This document shows, one piece after another, positions 42,357 through 51,871 of a stretch of 64,000 nucleotides of DNA; position 1 is the stretch's first letter; every line of letters starts with the position of its first letter. The notes below the pieces were generated by a model. It was not told the DNA's origin. It made no database searches and was given only the letters and a program-made list of their open reading frames with translations. Both the position numbers and the translations under genes were made by a program. This DNA comes from Halomicrobium salinisoli (GTDB taxonomy: Archaea > Halobacteriota > Halobacteria > Halobacteriales > Haloarculaceae), in contig NZ_CP084463.1 of NCBI RefSeq assembly GCF_020405185.1, positions 2,046,001-2,110,000 on the forward strand, written 5' to 3'.

Positions 42357-44131
42357 CGCTCCCACCGCCCCCCGACGCGGTCGATGACCACGAAGCTGAC
42401 GGCCGTCACCGCGAGCAGGACGGTGCCCATCGCCGTGGCCGGGCCGAGGTTCGGCCCGAGCGAGCGGTTCCCGACGTACCGCTCCAGCGCGACCGGCATC
42501 GTGTAGCTGTCGACGCCCTCGGCGAGGAGGACCGTCGAGTCGAACTCGCCGACGCTGATGGCGAAGGCGAAGGCCGCGCCCGCGACGAGCGCGCCGGCGA
42601 CGAGCGGGAGTTCCACGTCGACGAGCGCCCGGGCGCGCGACGCCCCGAGCGTGCGGGCGGCGTCGGTCAGCCGCCCGTCCAGCCCGCCCAGCGCGGGCGT
42701 CACGTTTCGCGAGACGAACGGGTAGGCCGCGACGGCGTGGGCCGCGACGACGGCGCCCGCGCCCGTGACGACGACGCGGTGGCCGAACAGCTCCGTCCCG
42801 AACACGAGCGTCTGCAGGAGGCCGAGGCCGACGACGATGCCGCTGACCGCCAGCGGCGCCGACAGCAGCGCCTCGGCCGCCCGGGACCCCCGGCCGCCAC
42901 GCGTCGCCACGACGGAGACGAGCACGCCCATCGGGAGCGCCAGCAGCAGCGTCCCGGCGCCGAACAGCAGCGAGTTGCGGACGGCGGGCAGCGGGCGGAC
43001 GCTCCCCGCGGCGGTGCCGCGCTGCAGCTCCAGGAGGAAGGCGTAGTACTCCAGCGTGAGCCCGCCGTCCGGCCCCGTGACGCTCTCGACGACCAGGCTC
43101 AGGAGCGGGCCGGCGAACACGACCAGCGCGACGCCGGCGTAGGCGAGCAGCACCAGGCGGCGCGCGTCGAGCGACCGCAGGCCGTCGAACAGCGGCGTCC
43201 GATCGAGCGACTCGCCCGCGCCGCCGGCCCGCACCTGGGCGGCCTCGTAGCGGAGGTAGGCGTAGGTCAGCCCCAGCGAGAGGACCGTCTCCAGCGTCCC
43301 CAGCGTCGCCGCCTCGGCGAGGTCGAGGTCCTGGACGCGCGCGTACAGCCACACCTCGACCGTCGCCAGCTCCAGTCCGCCCAGCGCGAGCACGATGGGG
43401 AAGGTCATAAACGTGAACACGAACGTCATCAGAGCGGCGGTCGCGAGGCTCGCCAGGAGCTGGGGGGCGACGACGTCGCGGAAGGCCTGCAGCGGCGATG
43501 CGCCCATCGTCCGGGCCGTCTCGACCTGCCGGCGGTCGACGGACTCCCAGGCCGCGGTCACCAGCCGCGTCACCAGCGGCGCGTTGTAGAAGGCGTGGGC
43601 CAGCACGACGATCTCCAGCGTGCCGACGAGCTCGACCGGACCCAGCCCGAGCGGCCCGATGAGGTCGTTGAACAGCCCGGTCCGGCCGAACATGGCGAGA
43701 AAGCCCACCGCGACCATGATAGAGGGCAGGACGAACGGGAGGATAGTCACCGACCGCAGCAGGCGGCGGCCGGGGAACTCGAAGCGGGCGAGCAGGTAGG
43801 CGCCGGGCAGCCCCAGCAGGACGCTCGCGGCCGTCGAGAGCGCGGCCTGGTAGGCGGTGAAGCCGAACAGGCCGAGCCTGACCGGCGGCGCGCCCGCGGC
43901 GAGCCACTCGACGACGCCGCCGGGGACGCCGAGCGGGTCCGTCACGAGGTGGTGGGCGACGCCGGTGTAGAAGGGATCCGTGAGGACCTCCGCCAGCGGC
44001 GCGAGCGTGAGGCGCCCGCCCTGGTAGACGGCGGCGACGAGGACGCTCCAGACCGGGTAGTAGAAGAGGACCGCGAGCGCCGCGACGGTGGCGGCGACGC
44101 CCGCGGGGATGGCGACCCGGTCGGTCCGCAT
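42353..44131 (-). CDS. ABC transporter permease (ThiP-like, fused double permease)
   Basis: 592-residue membrane protein made of two BPD-type permease halves with about 12 helices, like ThiP/FbpB. EAA-type cytoplasmic loops are seen at ETARTMGASPLQAFRDVVAPQL and DAARTLGASRARALVDVELPLV. Between the binding protein (2-base gap) and ATPase (4-base overlap) genes in one operon. Confidence 0.92.
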   Translation of the reverse strand: MRTDRVAIPAGVAATVAALAVLFYYPVWSVLVAAVYQGGRLTLAPLAEVLTDPFYTGVAHHLVTDPLGVPGGVVEWLAAGAPPVRLGLFGFTAYQAALSTAASVLLGLPGAYLLARFEFPGRRLLRSVTILPFVLPSIMVAVGFLAMFGRTGLFNDLIGPLGLGPVELVGTLEIVVLAHAFYNAPLVTRLVTAAWESVDRRQVETARTMGASPLQAFRDVVAPQLLASLATAALMTFVFTFMTFPIVLALGGLELATVEVWLYARVQDLDLAEAATLGTLETVLSLGLTYAYLRYEAAQVRAGGAGESLDRTPLFDGLRSLDARRLVLLAYAGVALVVFAGPLLSLVVESVTGPDGGLTLEYYAFLLELQRGTAAGSVRPLPAVRNSLLFGAGTLLLALPMGVLVSVVATRGGRGSRAAEALLSAPLAVSGIVVGLGLLQTLVFGTELFGHRVVVTGAGAVVAAHAVAAYPFVSRNVTPALGGLDGRLTDAARTLGASRARALVDVELPLVAGALVAGAAFAFAISVGEFDSTVLLAEGVDSYTMPVALERYVGNRSLGPNLGPATAMGTVLLAVTAVSFVVIDRVGGRWER

Positions 44132-44133
44132 CG

Positions 44134-45273
44134 TCAGTTACCGGCGACCTGGCGCGCCCACTGCTCGATCCACTCGCCCACGTTGCCGGACAGCTCCTCG
44201 TAGGTGTAGGTGACCGCCTCCGGCGGCTCCAGGGCGTACTCGCCGAAGTCGCCGCCGGGCTCGACGCCCTCGACGGCGGGGAACTGGACGTTCCGAACGG
44301 CGATCTCGGCCTGGGCCTCGTCGGTGAGGACGAACTCCATGAACCGCTCCGCGAGGTCGGGCCGGTCGGAATCGACGAAGCGCGCCATCGCCTCCGGGTT
44401 GGCGTACCCCTGGTCGTTGATGAACCCGACCTGGTGGCGGGACACGTCGACGTCCTCGCCGTGGTAGTACACCTGATCCGTGGAGTAGGAGACGACCATC
44501 GGCGCCTCGCCCGCGGTGTAGGCGTTGTACGCGGGCTCCCAGTCGCTCATGATCCGGACGCCGTTGTCGACCAGTCCCTGCCAGTAGTCGAGGTACTGGT
44601 CGGGCCCCTGCTCGTGGATGGTCCACAGCAGGAACGCCCGACCGGGGTCGGACTGCTGGGCGTTCTGCGTGATCAGGGCGTCCTCGTAGGCCGGTTCGAG
44701 CAGCGAGTCGAAGGTGGCCGGCTCGTCGACCTCGTCCTCGTCGTAGACGAGGCTGATGTAGCCCGTGTCGTACGGAACGGCCCGCCCCTGCGGGTCGATC
44801 CGGAGGTCCTCCTTGACCCGGTCGGCCCCCTCGAGCCGGTCCTCGACGGTCGCGAACAGCTGCGCGTCCAGCTGCTCGTCGACGCGGACCAGTTCGCCCG
44901 TGTTGAGGCCGACGAAGAGGTCGGCGTCGATGGGCGCGCCGCGCTGCTTGCGCTGGACGTACTGATTGACGCCGTTCTCCGGCGTCGCGAACTCGACGGT
45001 GACGCCGGGGTACTCCGACTCGAAGGCCGACTTGAGCCAGTTGCCGGCCGTGTCCTCGCCGGTGAACGAGCTGTAGGTCGCCACGGTGAGCGTCCCGCTA
45101 GGCCCGGCCGTCGTGCCGGTCGCGGTGCCCGTCGACGCCTCCGTCACGGTGTCGGTCGACCCGTCGGTCGCCGTGCCCGCCTCGCCGTCCGATCCGCCGT
45201 CGACGCAGCCCGCCAGCCCCGCGAGGCCGGCGACGCCGACGCCGGTCCGCCCGAGAAACGTTCGTCGTCTCAT
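44134..45273 (-). CDS. thiamine-type ABC transporter substrate-binding lipoprotein
   Basis: 379 residues. A Tat/lipoprotein N-terminus (MRRRTFLGRTGVGVAGLAGLAGC) is followed by a Thr/Gly-rich linker. The mature part follows TbpA/ThiB closely: LTVATYSSFTGED, DADLFVGLNTGELV, VPYDTGYISLVYDEDEV, SDWEPAYNAYTAGEAPMVVSYST and EWIEQWARQV match the order and spacing of the E. coli thiamine-binding protein as remembered. First gene of the three-gene transporter operon. No TPP-riboswitch-like sequence (CTGAGA) was noticed in its leader. Confidence 0.88.
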   Translation of the reverse strand: MRRRTFLGRTGVGVAGLAGLAGCVDGGSDGEAGTATDGSTDTVTEASTGTATGTTAGPSGTLTVATYSSFTGEDTAGNWLKSAFESEYPGVTVEFATPENGVNQYVQRKQRGAPIDADLFVGLNTGELVRVDEQLDAQLFATVEDRLEGADRVKEDLRIDPQGRAVPYDTGYISLVYDEDEVDEPATFDSLLEPAYEDALITQNAQQSDPGRAFLLWTIHEQGPDQYLDYWQGLVDNGVRIMSDWEPAYNAYTAGEAPMVVSYSTDQVYYHGEDVDVSRHQVGFINDQGYANPEAMARFVDSDRPDLAERFMEFVLTDEAQAEIAVRNVQFPAVEGVEPGGDFGEYALEPPEAVTYTYEELSGNVGEWIEQWARQVAGN

Positions 45274-45401
45274 TACCCCGTTGTTTCATCGAGTGGTACT
45301 TGAACCGCACGTTCCCCCGAGAGAGTGACACTGACGGGACAGATCGGGGCGGACCGCCGAACCGCAACGCCTTCCCCCTGTCGCGCGGACTGTCGACGGG
45401 A

Positions 45402-47579
45402 ATGGCAGACGAGCGGACCATCGCGCGGCTCCGAGAGCGGGTCGGGCGCGACAGCGACGCCCACCGGACCTACCGCGAGCGCGTCACCGAGGCGCTGGCG
45501 AGCGACGAGGCGGCCCGCCGGGCGTTCGCGGCGTGGCGTCGGGCGTTCGTCGCCGCCCACGGCGACGTCCTCGGCGACCTCGACGCGAGCGCAGAGGCGG
45601 TGTTCGCGGACCGCGCCTACTACGGGGTCGTCGTCGACCGCCTCGTCGACGCCGTCGAGGGCGCCTACGGCCTCGAGGTCCGGAACCGGGACGTCGACGG
45701 GCCGCTCGTCGCCGGCGGCGGGCTGAGAGAGGCGGCCGACGGGATCGAGGCGCTGGCGGAGCTGGCGGCGCTGGACCGGTCGGCGCTCGCCGACCTCGAC
45801 GCCGACGCGCTGCGCGACCTCTACGAGGGGATCGTCCCGCGCGAGGTCCGCCTGGCGCTGGGGGAGTACCACACGCCCCGCGGCGTCTCGGACCTCGCCG
45901 TCGACGCGCTGGCGGCCGACCCCGCCGAGGCGACGTACCTCGACCCCGGATGCGGTTCGGGGGCCTTCCTCGCGGCCTGCGTCGAGCGCGTGGCCGCGGC
46001 CGCCCCCGACGACTCCGCGGCGGTCGTGGACCGCGTCACCGACTCGGTGTTCGGGATCGACCTCAGCCCCGTCGCCGTCGCGAGCGCCCGTCTCACGTAC
46101 CTGCTCGCGCTGACGCCGCACCTCGACGCGGCCGGGCGCGTGACCGTCCCCGTCTACCACGGCGACGCGCTTGGATTGATGGACGCCACCGACGAGAGCG
46201 GCGAGGAGGACGGCCGGGACCTCGCGGCGGCGCTCCCGCCGGTCGACTGCCTCGTCGGGAATCCGCCGTGGATCACCTGGGACCGGCTGCCCGACCGGCT
46301 CCAGGACCGCTGGCGGGACCGCTCCGAGGAACTGGACCTGTTCCCTCACGAGGGGGCCGCCGCGCTGCTTGGCCACGGCAACGACGACCTCGCGGTGCCG
46401 TTCGTCTGGGTGTGCGCCGACCGCTACCTCGGCGAGAGCGGCGAGGTCAGCGTCGTCCTCAAGCGGTCGGTCACGAAGGGGCCGGCGGGGCGGCTGTTCC
46501 GCTCGCTGCGCGTCGGCGACCGGCCCCTCGCCCTCTCGCACGTCCACGACTTCGGCTCGCTGGCGCCGTTCGGCGACCAGGTCGCCGCCGGGGCGGCCGT
46601 CTTCACGCTCCGGGCAGACGAGGCCGCGTCGTTCCCGGCGCCGGTCACCGCCTGGGAGCGGGACGGATCGACGCCCGGCTACGGGAGCGGTGCCGCAGTC
46701 CGGGCGCGACTGGCTCGCGAGGAGACGGCGCTGGTCCCAGTCGACCCCGAGGACCCGGCCTCGGCGTGGATCCGACGGGACGCCGAGCGGGCGGCGCTGG
46801 GCGAGGCCGGCCAGGAGATCCGCCACGGGCTCAAGGACGACGCCGAGGACGTCTTCTCCGTCGACCGGGACCTGCTGGACCGGATCGAACCGGACCTGGT
46901 GTACCCCTACCTCAAGTCCCGCCACGTCGTCCGGTACGGCCACTTCGGCCACGACCTGCGGCTGGTCCCGATGCGGGAAGCCCACGAGGACAACGAGGCG
47001 CGCCTGCGCGAGCGCTACCCCGAGACCTACCGGTACCTCCGCGAGCACCGGGACGCCCTCGAAGCGCGGTCCTCCTCGTGGCTGGACAACGGGCCGTTCT
47101 ACAACGTCTTCGGCCTCGGGGAGTACACCTGGGCCGACTACAGGGTGGTCTGGTGCCGACTGGGGTACAAGCCCCACTTCGCCGTCGTCTCGACGGCCGA
47201 CGACCCCGACCTCGGCGAGAAGCAGGTGCTCCCCGGCGACCACTACATGTTCGTCACCACCGACGACGAGCGCGAGGCCCACTTCCTCTGTGCCCTGCTG
47301 AACTCGGCGCCCTACCAGCGCTCGCTGCGGGACGTCGCCGGCGACGGCAAGGCCAGCCTCACGAAGTCGACCGTCTCGCGGCTGGCACTGCCCGACTACC
47401 CCGGCACCGAGCGCGCCGAGGAACTGGCCGAGCGCTCGATGACGGCCCACGACGTCGTCGCCGACCACGACCACCTGAGCAAGCGCGCCTACCGCGACCG
47501 CGAGGTCCCGGAACTGGCCGCCGTCCAGGCCCAGATCGACGACCTCGCGGAGTCGCTCGTCGCGGAGCGAAACGAGTGA
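45402..47579 (+). CDS. N6-adenine DNA methyltransferase (Eco57I/TaqI type)
   Basis: 725 residues from ATG 45402; an upstream in-frame ATG at 45300 would overlap the divergent promoter. Motif X/I is YHTPRGVSDLAV...TYLDPGCGSGAFLAAC (residues ~156-193) and the motif IV catalytic tetrad NPPW (287-290). The C-terminal third (NGPFYNVFGLGEYTWADYRVVW, ALLNSAPYQRSL, TKSTVSRLALP) resembles a TaqI-type target-recognition domain. It modifies adenine in a specific site. There is no nuclease motif in the same chain and no adjacent restriction gene, but a PD-(D/E)XK-like gene lies 1.5 kb away. Confidence 0.88.
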   Translation: MADERTIARLRERVGRDSDAHRTYRERVTEALASDEAARRAFAAWRRAFVAAHGDVLGDLDASAEAVFADRAYYGVVVDRLVDAVEGAYGLEVRNRDVDGPLVAGGGLREAADGIEALAELAALDRSALADLDADALRDLYEGIVPREVRLALGEYHTPRGVSDLAVDALAADPAEATYLDPGCGSGAFLAACVERVAAAAPDDSAAVVDRVTDSVFGIDLSPVAVASARLTYLLALTPHLDAAGRVTVPVYHGDALGLMDATDESGEEDGRDLAAALPPVDCLVGNPPWITWDRLPDRLQDRWRDRSEELDLFPHEGAAALLGHGNDDLAVPFVWVCADRYLGESGEVSVVLKRSVTKGPAGRLFRSLRVGDRPLALSHVHDFGSLAPFGDQVAAGAAVFTLRADEAASFPAPVTAWERDGSTPGYGSGAAVRARLAREETALVPVDPEDPASAWIRRDAERAALGEAGQEIRHGLKDDAEDVFSVDRDLLDRIEPDLVYPYLKSRHVVRYGHFGHDLRLVPMREAHEDNEARLRERYPETYRYLREHRDALEARSSSWLDNGPFYNVFGLGEYTWADYRVVWCRLGYKPHFAVVSTADDPDLGEKQVLPGDHYMFVTTDDEREAHFLCALLNSAPYQRSLRDVAGDGKASLTKSTVSRLALPDYPGTERAEELAERSMTAHDVVADHDHLSKRAYRDREVPELAAVQAQIDDLAESLVAERNE

Positions 47580-47800
47580 GGGGTCCGGGCGGCACACCGG
47601 GGAGATCCCTGGGACCGCCGCCGAAGACCCCGTGGGAACGCGTCGCAAACTATTTGATCTCCGGATGCGTACGCCTTCCTAGCGGACGGTCCTGTCTATC
47701 TCTCGTCGTCTCCCGGTCCGCGCCGACGGTGGTCGTTCTGTCCCGCGCAGGCGCTGGACCGCCGGGGACCGCGCCGCGGGATCGTTCGACGGAGGACACC

Positions 47801-47992
47801 ATGCCACACGAAACCGACCTCCCCTGCCCCGACTGTGGAAGCGACCTCGAAGAGCGGTCCGTCGCGGCGTCGGACCTGACACCGGGGGCGGCCCTGGAGG
47901 ACCGCGTGACGGTCGCGGTCTGCCCCGCCTGCGACGCGACGTACTACCCAGATCGGACGCTGTCGCGGCTGTTCTCGACGGCCTCGCGGTGA
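47801..47992 (+). CDS. small zinc-ribbon protein
   Basis: 63 residues: CPDCGSDLEERSV and CPACDATYYPDRTL form two CxxC knuckles, 31 residues apart, with a short beta region between. No partner domain. From ATG 47801. It lies alone in the gap between the methyltransferase and the nucleoside hydrolase; the 221 bases before it show no other feature. Confidence 0.75.
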   Translation: MPHETDLPCPDCGSDLEERSVAASDLTPGAALEDRVTVAVCPACDATYYPDRTLSRLFSTASR

Positions 47993-48059
47993 GCGACGGG
48001 CGGCCGCCGCTGTCCGTCCGCGGTACTGGTACTAAAGGGCCGGCGCTCCATGACGGGAT

Positions 48060-49013
48060 ATGAGACGCGTCATCGTCGACACGGACACGGCCGGGGACGA
48101 CACGCAGGCCCTCGCGATGGCCTGCCTGACCGACCGGCTCTCCGTCGAGGCCGTCACCGTCGTCGCCGGGAACGTCGCCTTCGACCGTCAGGTCGAGAAC
48201 GCCAAGTACACCCTCTCGCTCGTCGATTCGACCGACGTACCCGTCTACGAGGGCGCCCGACAACCGCTGCTCAAGGAGTTCGACCACGCCGAAGAGATCC
48301 ACGGCGAGGGCGGCCTGGGCGGTGACCTGCATCCCGAGACGGGCATCGAGTCGGCCGACGGCTTCGGACCCGACGAGATCGTCAGGCGCTGCCGGGCGGC
48401 GCCCGGCGAGATCACGCTCCTCTGTATCGGGCCGCTGACGAACCTCGCGCTCGCCTACGCGCGCGAACCGGACCTGCCCGACCTCGTCGACGAGGTGTGG
48501 GTGATGGGCGGGGCGGTTCACTGCCGGGGCAACGTCACCCCCGCCGCCGAGTTCAACTTCTGGGTGGACCCCGACGCCGCCAAGCGCGTCCTCGCCGAGT
48601 TCGACGTGACGATAGTCGACTGGGGGCTGTGCCTGCGCGACGGCGTGATGGGCGAGAGCGTCCTCGAGACCGTCGACGGGATCGACACGGACCTCGCCGA
48701 CTTCTTCGCCGCGGTGATCGGGACGCTCCGGGACTCGGCGGACGCCGAGATCGGCGTCGACGGCGTCACCCAGCCCGACGCGCTGGCCGCCGCCCTGCTT
48801 TCCTACCCCGAACTCCGCGAGGAGACGCGGACCTACCACGTCGACGTCGACGAGCGAGAGGGCCTGACGCGCGGGTACGCGTTCGCCGACGTCGACGGGA
48901 CGACCGGCGAGCCCGCCGACGCGCGCGTGATCGAGGCCGCCGACGCCGACGGCTTCGAGCGGGTCGTCCTGTCGATGCTCCGGAACCGGGACCCGGACGC
49001 CGGGATCGAGTGA
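48060..49013 (+). CDS. inosine-uridine-type nucleoside hydrolase
   Basis: 317 residues. The metal-binding N-terminal motif VDTDTAGDDTQAL (residues ~6-18) is the DTDxGxDD signature, with LCIGPLTNLALA and WVMGGAV in the middle and the EFNFWVDPDAA substrate/metal block. It hydrolyses ribonucleosides to base plus ribose for salvage. The base preference cannot be told. Confidence 0.9.
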   Translation: MRRVIVDTDTAGDDTQALAMACLTDRLSVEAVTVVAGNVAFDRQVENAKYTLSLVDSTDVPVYEGARQPLLKEFDHAEEIHGEGGLGGDLHPETGIESADGFGPDEIVRRCRAAPGEITLLCIGPLTNLALAYAREPDLPDLVDEVWVMGGAVHCRGNVTPAAEFNFWVDPDAAKRVLAEFDVTIVDWGLCLRDGVMGESVLETVDGIDTDLADFFAAVIGTLRDSADAEIGVDGVTQPDALAAALLSYPELREETRTYHVDVDEREGLTRGYAFADVDGTTGEPADARVIEAADADGFERVVLSMLRNRDPDAGIE

Positions 49014-49055
49014 GAGCCCGAACGTTCTTGTGCCAGCTCGCGAAACCGGGCGCGC

Positions 49056-50294
49056 ATGGCAAGCGCGGCGCGCGACCTGACCGAGCCGCGGGTCCTCGCA
49101 CACGCGAAGCGTCGGCTCTTCCCGGGGGACGCCGATGACGGCTACGCCGTCGTCGACACGCAGTTCGCCTCGGAGCACTGGCTCGCCGACCGGGCGGTCG
49201 ACCCGGACGTTCGGAACGTTCTCTCCCCGTTCAACCACGTCCGCGTCGGCTCGGGCTACCCCGACCTGGTCGGCGTCCGCCCGCCCGACGGCGACCTGCT
49301 CGCGGTCGAGCGCCTCGGCGACGACCCGCCGCTGCTGGCCGTCGAGGCCAAGGGGTACACCGACCGCGGCGTCGACGTCGACCGGGGCATCGTCCAGGCC
49401 CACGACCGCCTCGGCGAGGCGAACGTCGCCTACGTCACCGCGCCCGCCGACGCCGTCTCGGAGACGAACCGGACGCTGGCCCGCGAGCTGAACGTCGGGA
49501 TCCTCGGCGTCGAGCCCGGCGGCGCCGTCGAGCCGATCGAGGTCCCCCGCGTCGTCGGCAACCGGACGACCACCGAGACGGACGCGATCCGGTTCCAGGC
49601 CAGCGCCCAGGGCGTCGCGGAGAAGTCCTTCTCACTCAACCACCCGAAGAACTACCTCGGCTACGCGCTGGCCCTCCACCACCCCGACGAGACCGACGCC
49701 GTCGTCGCCGAGCGCGTCGTCGGCGCCGTCGACGCCGCCCGGACCGGGGCAGCCTTCCTCGACCTCGTCGACGAGACGCCGGCGGGCGTCCGCCTCACGC
49801 CGCTGGGCCGCGAAGTGGTCCGGTTCGCGCGCCGGGAGTACGGATCAGTCGACGCCGCGCTCCGGGTCTTCGAGGACTGGAAGGGCTCGCGCAGTCGGTT
49901 CCGCGACCTGGCGCCGGCGTGGGGGCAGCTCACCCGCCGGGTCGTGTACGCCTACCCCGCGACCCGGCTCCTGGTCGAGGAGATCCAGGCCCTGCACGAC
50001 GACCGGATCGCGGAGCCGACGCTCCCGCAGCTCGTCGAGTACCTCCACCAGCTCCACCCCTCCTTCACCGTCGAGCTGTTCGTCCGCGGCGACGAGGACG
50101 TCCGCAGTCGCGTCCTCGACGCCGACGGCGAGCTGCGACCCGCGGAGCTGGCCGACGGTACCGTCTACCACTCGCCGACGGTCTTCCAGCTGAAGGCGAT
50201 GCTGTACCACGCCGGGATCCTGACCGAGCGCGGCGCCGAACCGACGAACCTCGACCCCGAGTCGGACGTGTGGGCGCTGTGCGAACCCGTCTGA
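49056..50294 (+). CDS. predicted PD-(D/E)XK nuclease-like protein
   Basis: 412 residues. An N-terminal region has the restriction-endonuclease-like core GSGYPDLVGV ... LLAVEAKGYTD, giving Asp70, Glu97 and Lys99 in the spacing of a PD-(D/E)XK active site, followed by a helix with AHDRLGEANVAYVTAP. The C-terminal ~230 residues are helical with winged-helix-like stretches (TPLGREVVRFARREYG, TVFQLKAMLYHAGILTERG). It may act on DNA; the N6-adenine methyltransferase at 45.4 kb could be a partner, though they are not adjacent. No known family named with confidence. Confidence 0.65.
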   Translation: MASAARDLTEPRVLAHAKRRLFPGDADDGYAVVDTQFASEHWLADRAVDPDVRNVLSPFNHVRVGSGYPDLVGVRPPDGDLLAVERLGDDPPLLAVEAKGYTDRGVDVDRGIVQAHDRLGEANVAYVTAPADAVSETNRTLARELNVGILGVEPGGAVEPIEVPRVVGNRTTTETDAIRFQASAQGVAEKSFSLNHPKNYLGYALALHHPDETDAVVAERVVGAVDAARTGAAFLDLVDETPAGVRLTPLGREVVRFARREYGSVDAALRVFEDWKGSRSRFRDLAPAWGQLTRRVVYAYPATRLLVEEIQALHDDRIAEPTLPQLVEYLHQLHPSFTVELFVRGDEDVRSRVLDADGELRPAELADGTVYHSPTVFQLKAMLYHAGILTERGAEPTNLDPESDVWALCEPV

Positions 50295-50456
50295 GCGCGT
50301 GGCGACTGCGTGAACCGGTCGAACGCCTGACCGCGTCGACGTACCCCTCGGCTCCGACGCCGAGCGTCCCGCCTCCCGACGTGGCGACTTATTACGATGT
50401 GAACATTCCGTACGGAATCCATATCCTTTTGACGACTGTCGCGCTGGTATAGCCAA

Positions 50457-51743
50457 ATGGAACCGCCCGACACCGACCGGATCGCCTGCTCACGGCGGGC
50501 GCTTCTCGGCGGCGTCGCGGGACTGGCCGCCGCCGGGGCCGCCCCCGTCGCCGCGGCGGCCCCGACGCTGACCGTCCTGACGCGCAACTGCTACACCGGC
50601 GTCGACCTCGCCGGACTGTTCGACGCCGACTCGATGGACGACGTCGCCCGCATCGCCGGCGAGATGCTCGACGCGGTCCGCTCGCACCCCTACGAGGCCC
50701 GCGCTGACGCGCTGGCGGCCGAGGTCGAAGCGACCGCCCCCGACGCCGTCGCGCTCCAGGAGGCCGCGCTGATCCGCGTCCAGTCAGAGAGCGACTTCGC
50801 GGACGCCCCCGTCCCGAACGCCGAGCGCGAGGTCGTCGACCTGCTCGACCTGCTGACCGATCGCCTGGCCGCGCGCGGACTCGACTACGAGGTCGCCGCC
50901 TCGACGGTCACCACCGACATCGAGGTGCCGGCCGACCGCCCGGACGGCCGCGCCGACGTCCGCCTGACCGACCGGACGGCCGTGCTCGTCCGGAGCGACG
51001 CCGACGTGAGCGGGACCTACGCCGACACGTTCGACGCGACCTACGAGTACGCCTTCGACGGCGTCGACGTCCCGATCCGACGGGGCTTCTGCCTGGTCGA
51101 TCTCGCCGTCGACGGCGCCGACGTGACGGTCGCGGGCGCCCACCTGGCGTCGACCGCGGACGACGTCCGCCGGGAGCAGGCCGGCGAACTGCTGGACCTC
51201 CTGCCCGACGACCGGCCGGTCGCGCTCGCCGGCGACCTCAACAGCGGCCCCGGCGGCCCGCGGACCGCCTACGACCGGCTGATCGAGTCGTTCGAGGACG
51301 CCCACGCGTCCGTTCGGGGCGACGACGCGGACGGCACCTGCTGCCACGCGAGCGACCTCCGGAACGACAGCGCCGACCTCTCCCGGCGGATCGATCACGT
51401 GCTCGTCCGCGGCGCCCTCGAGCCGATCGAGGCCGAACGCGTCGGCGCCGACCCCGGTTCCAGGGCGTCGGCCGAGGTCGACGGCGAGACGGTCGAGGTC
51501 TGGCCCAGCGACCACGCCGGCGTCGTCGCGACCGTCGCGGTGACCGCCGGGACGCCGACGTCCACCCCGACCGAGTCCCCCACTGCGACCCCGACGGCTA
51601 CGAGAACGGACGCCGCGTCGGGATCAGGATCGGGGTCGGGGTTCTGGGTGTTCGAGCGGCTCCCGTTCCTCGACGGCCTCGTCGGCGTCGGATCGTTCGC
51701 GCTCGCGGCCGTCGCCCTGTACCGCCGGGACGGCCGGCCCTGA
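50457..51743 (+). CDS. exported endonuclease/exonuclease/phosphatase-family protein
   Basis: 428 residues. The Tat-type signal is CSRRALLGGVAGLAAAGAAPVAAAA. The EEP catalytic blocks are visible: LTRNCYTGVD, DAVALQEAAL (metal Glu), LAGDLNSGPGG (Asp-x-Asn), RIDHVLVRG and WPSDHAGVVA (Asp-His). A Thr/Pro-rich stalk (TPTSTPTESPTATPTAT) and a C-terminal hydrophobic helix ending in YRRDGRP anchor it to the membrane, so the enzyme faces outward. It may be a nuclease or phosphoesterase. No cell-wall-sorting PGF motif is present. Confidence 0.85.
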   Translation: MEPPDTDRIACSRRALLGGVAGLAAAGAAPVAAAAPTLTVLTRNCYTGVDLAGLFDADSMDDVARIAGEMLDAVRSHPYEARADALAAEVEATAPDAVALQEAALIRVQSESDFADAPVPNAEREVVDLLDLLTDRLAARGLDYEVAASTVTTDIEVPADRPDGRADVRLTDRTAVLVRSDADVSGTYADTFDATYEYAFDGVDVPIRRGFCLVDLAVDGADVTVAGAHLASTADDVRREQAGELLDLLPDDRPVALAGDLNSGPGGPRTAYDRLIESFEDAHASVRGDDADGTCCHASDLRNDSADLSRRIDHVLVRGALEPIEAERVGADPGSRASAEVDGETVEVWPSDHAGVVATVAVTAGTPTSTPTESPTATPTATRTDAASGSGSGSGFWVFERLPFLDGLVGVGSFALAAVALYRRDGRP

Positions 51744-51871
51744 CCGTCGCGCGTTTCGGCGACGGCGGTCGCACCGTCGACCTGCGCGACCGGCGCGAGC
51801 ACACGCGCTCGTGAAACCGACCTTGCTGTCACAAGCTTCCTCGCCTTGTCCGTGCGTCCCCTTGCGCGGAC

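Noticed and set aside
44134..45401. TPP riboswitch before the thiamine-type transporter
   Set aside because: No CTGAGA-type THI-box core was seen in the short leader between 45273 and 45402.
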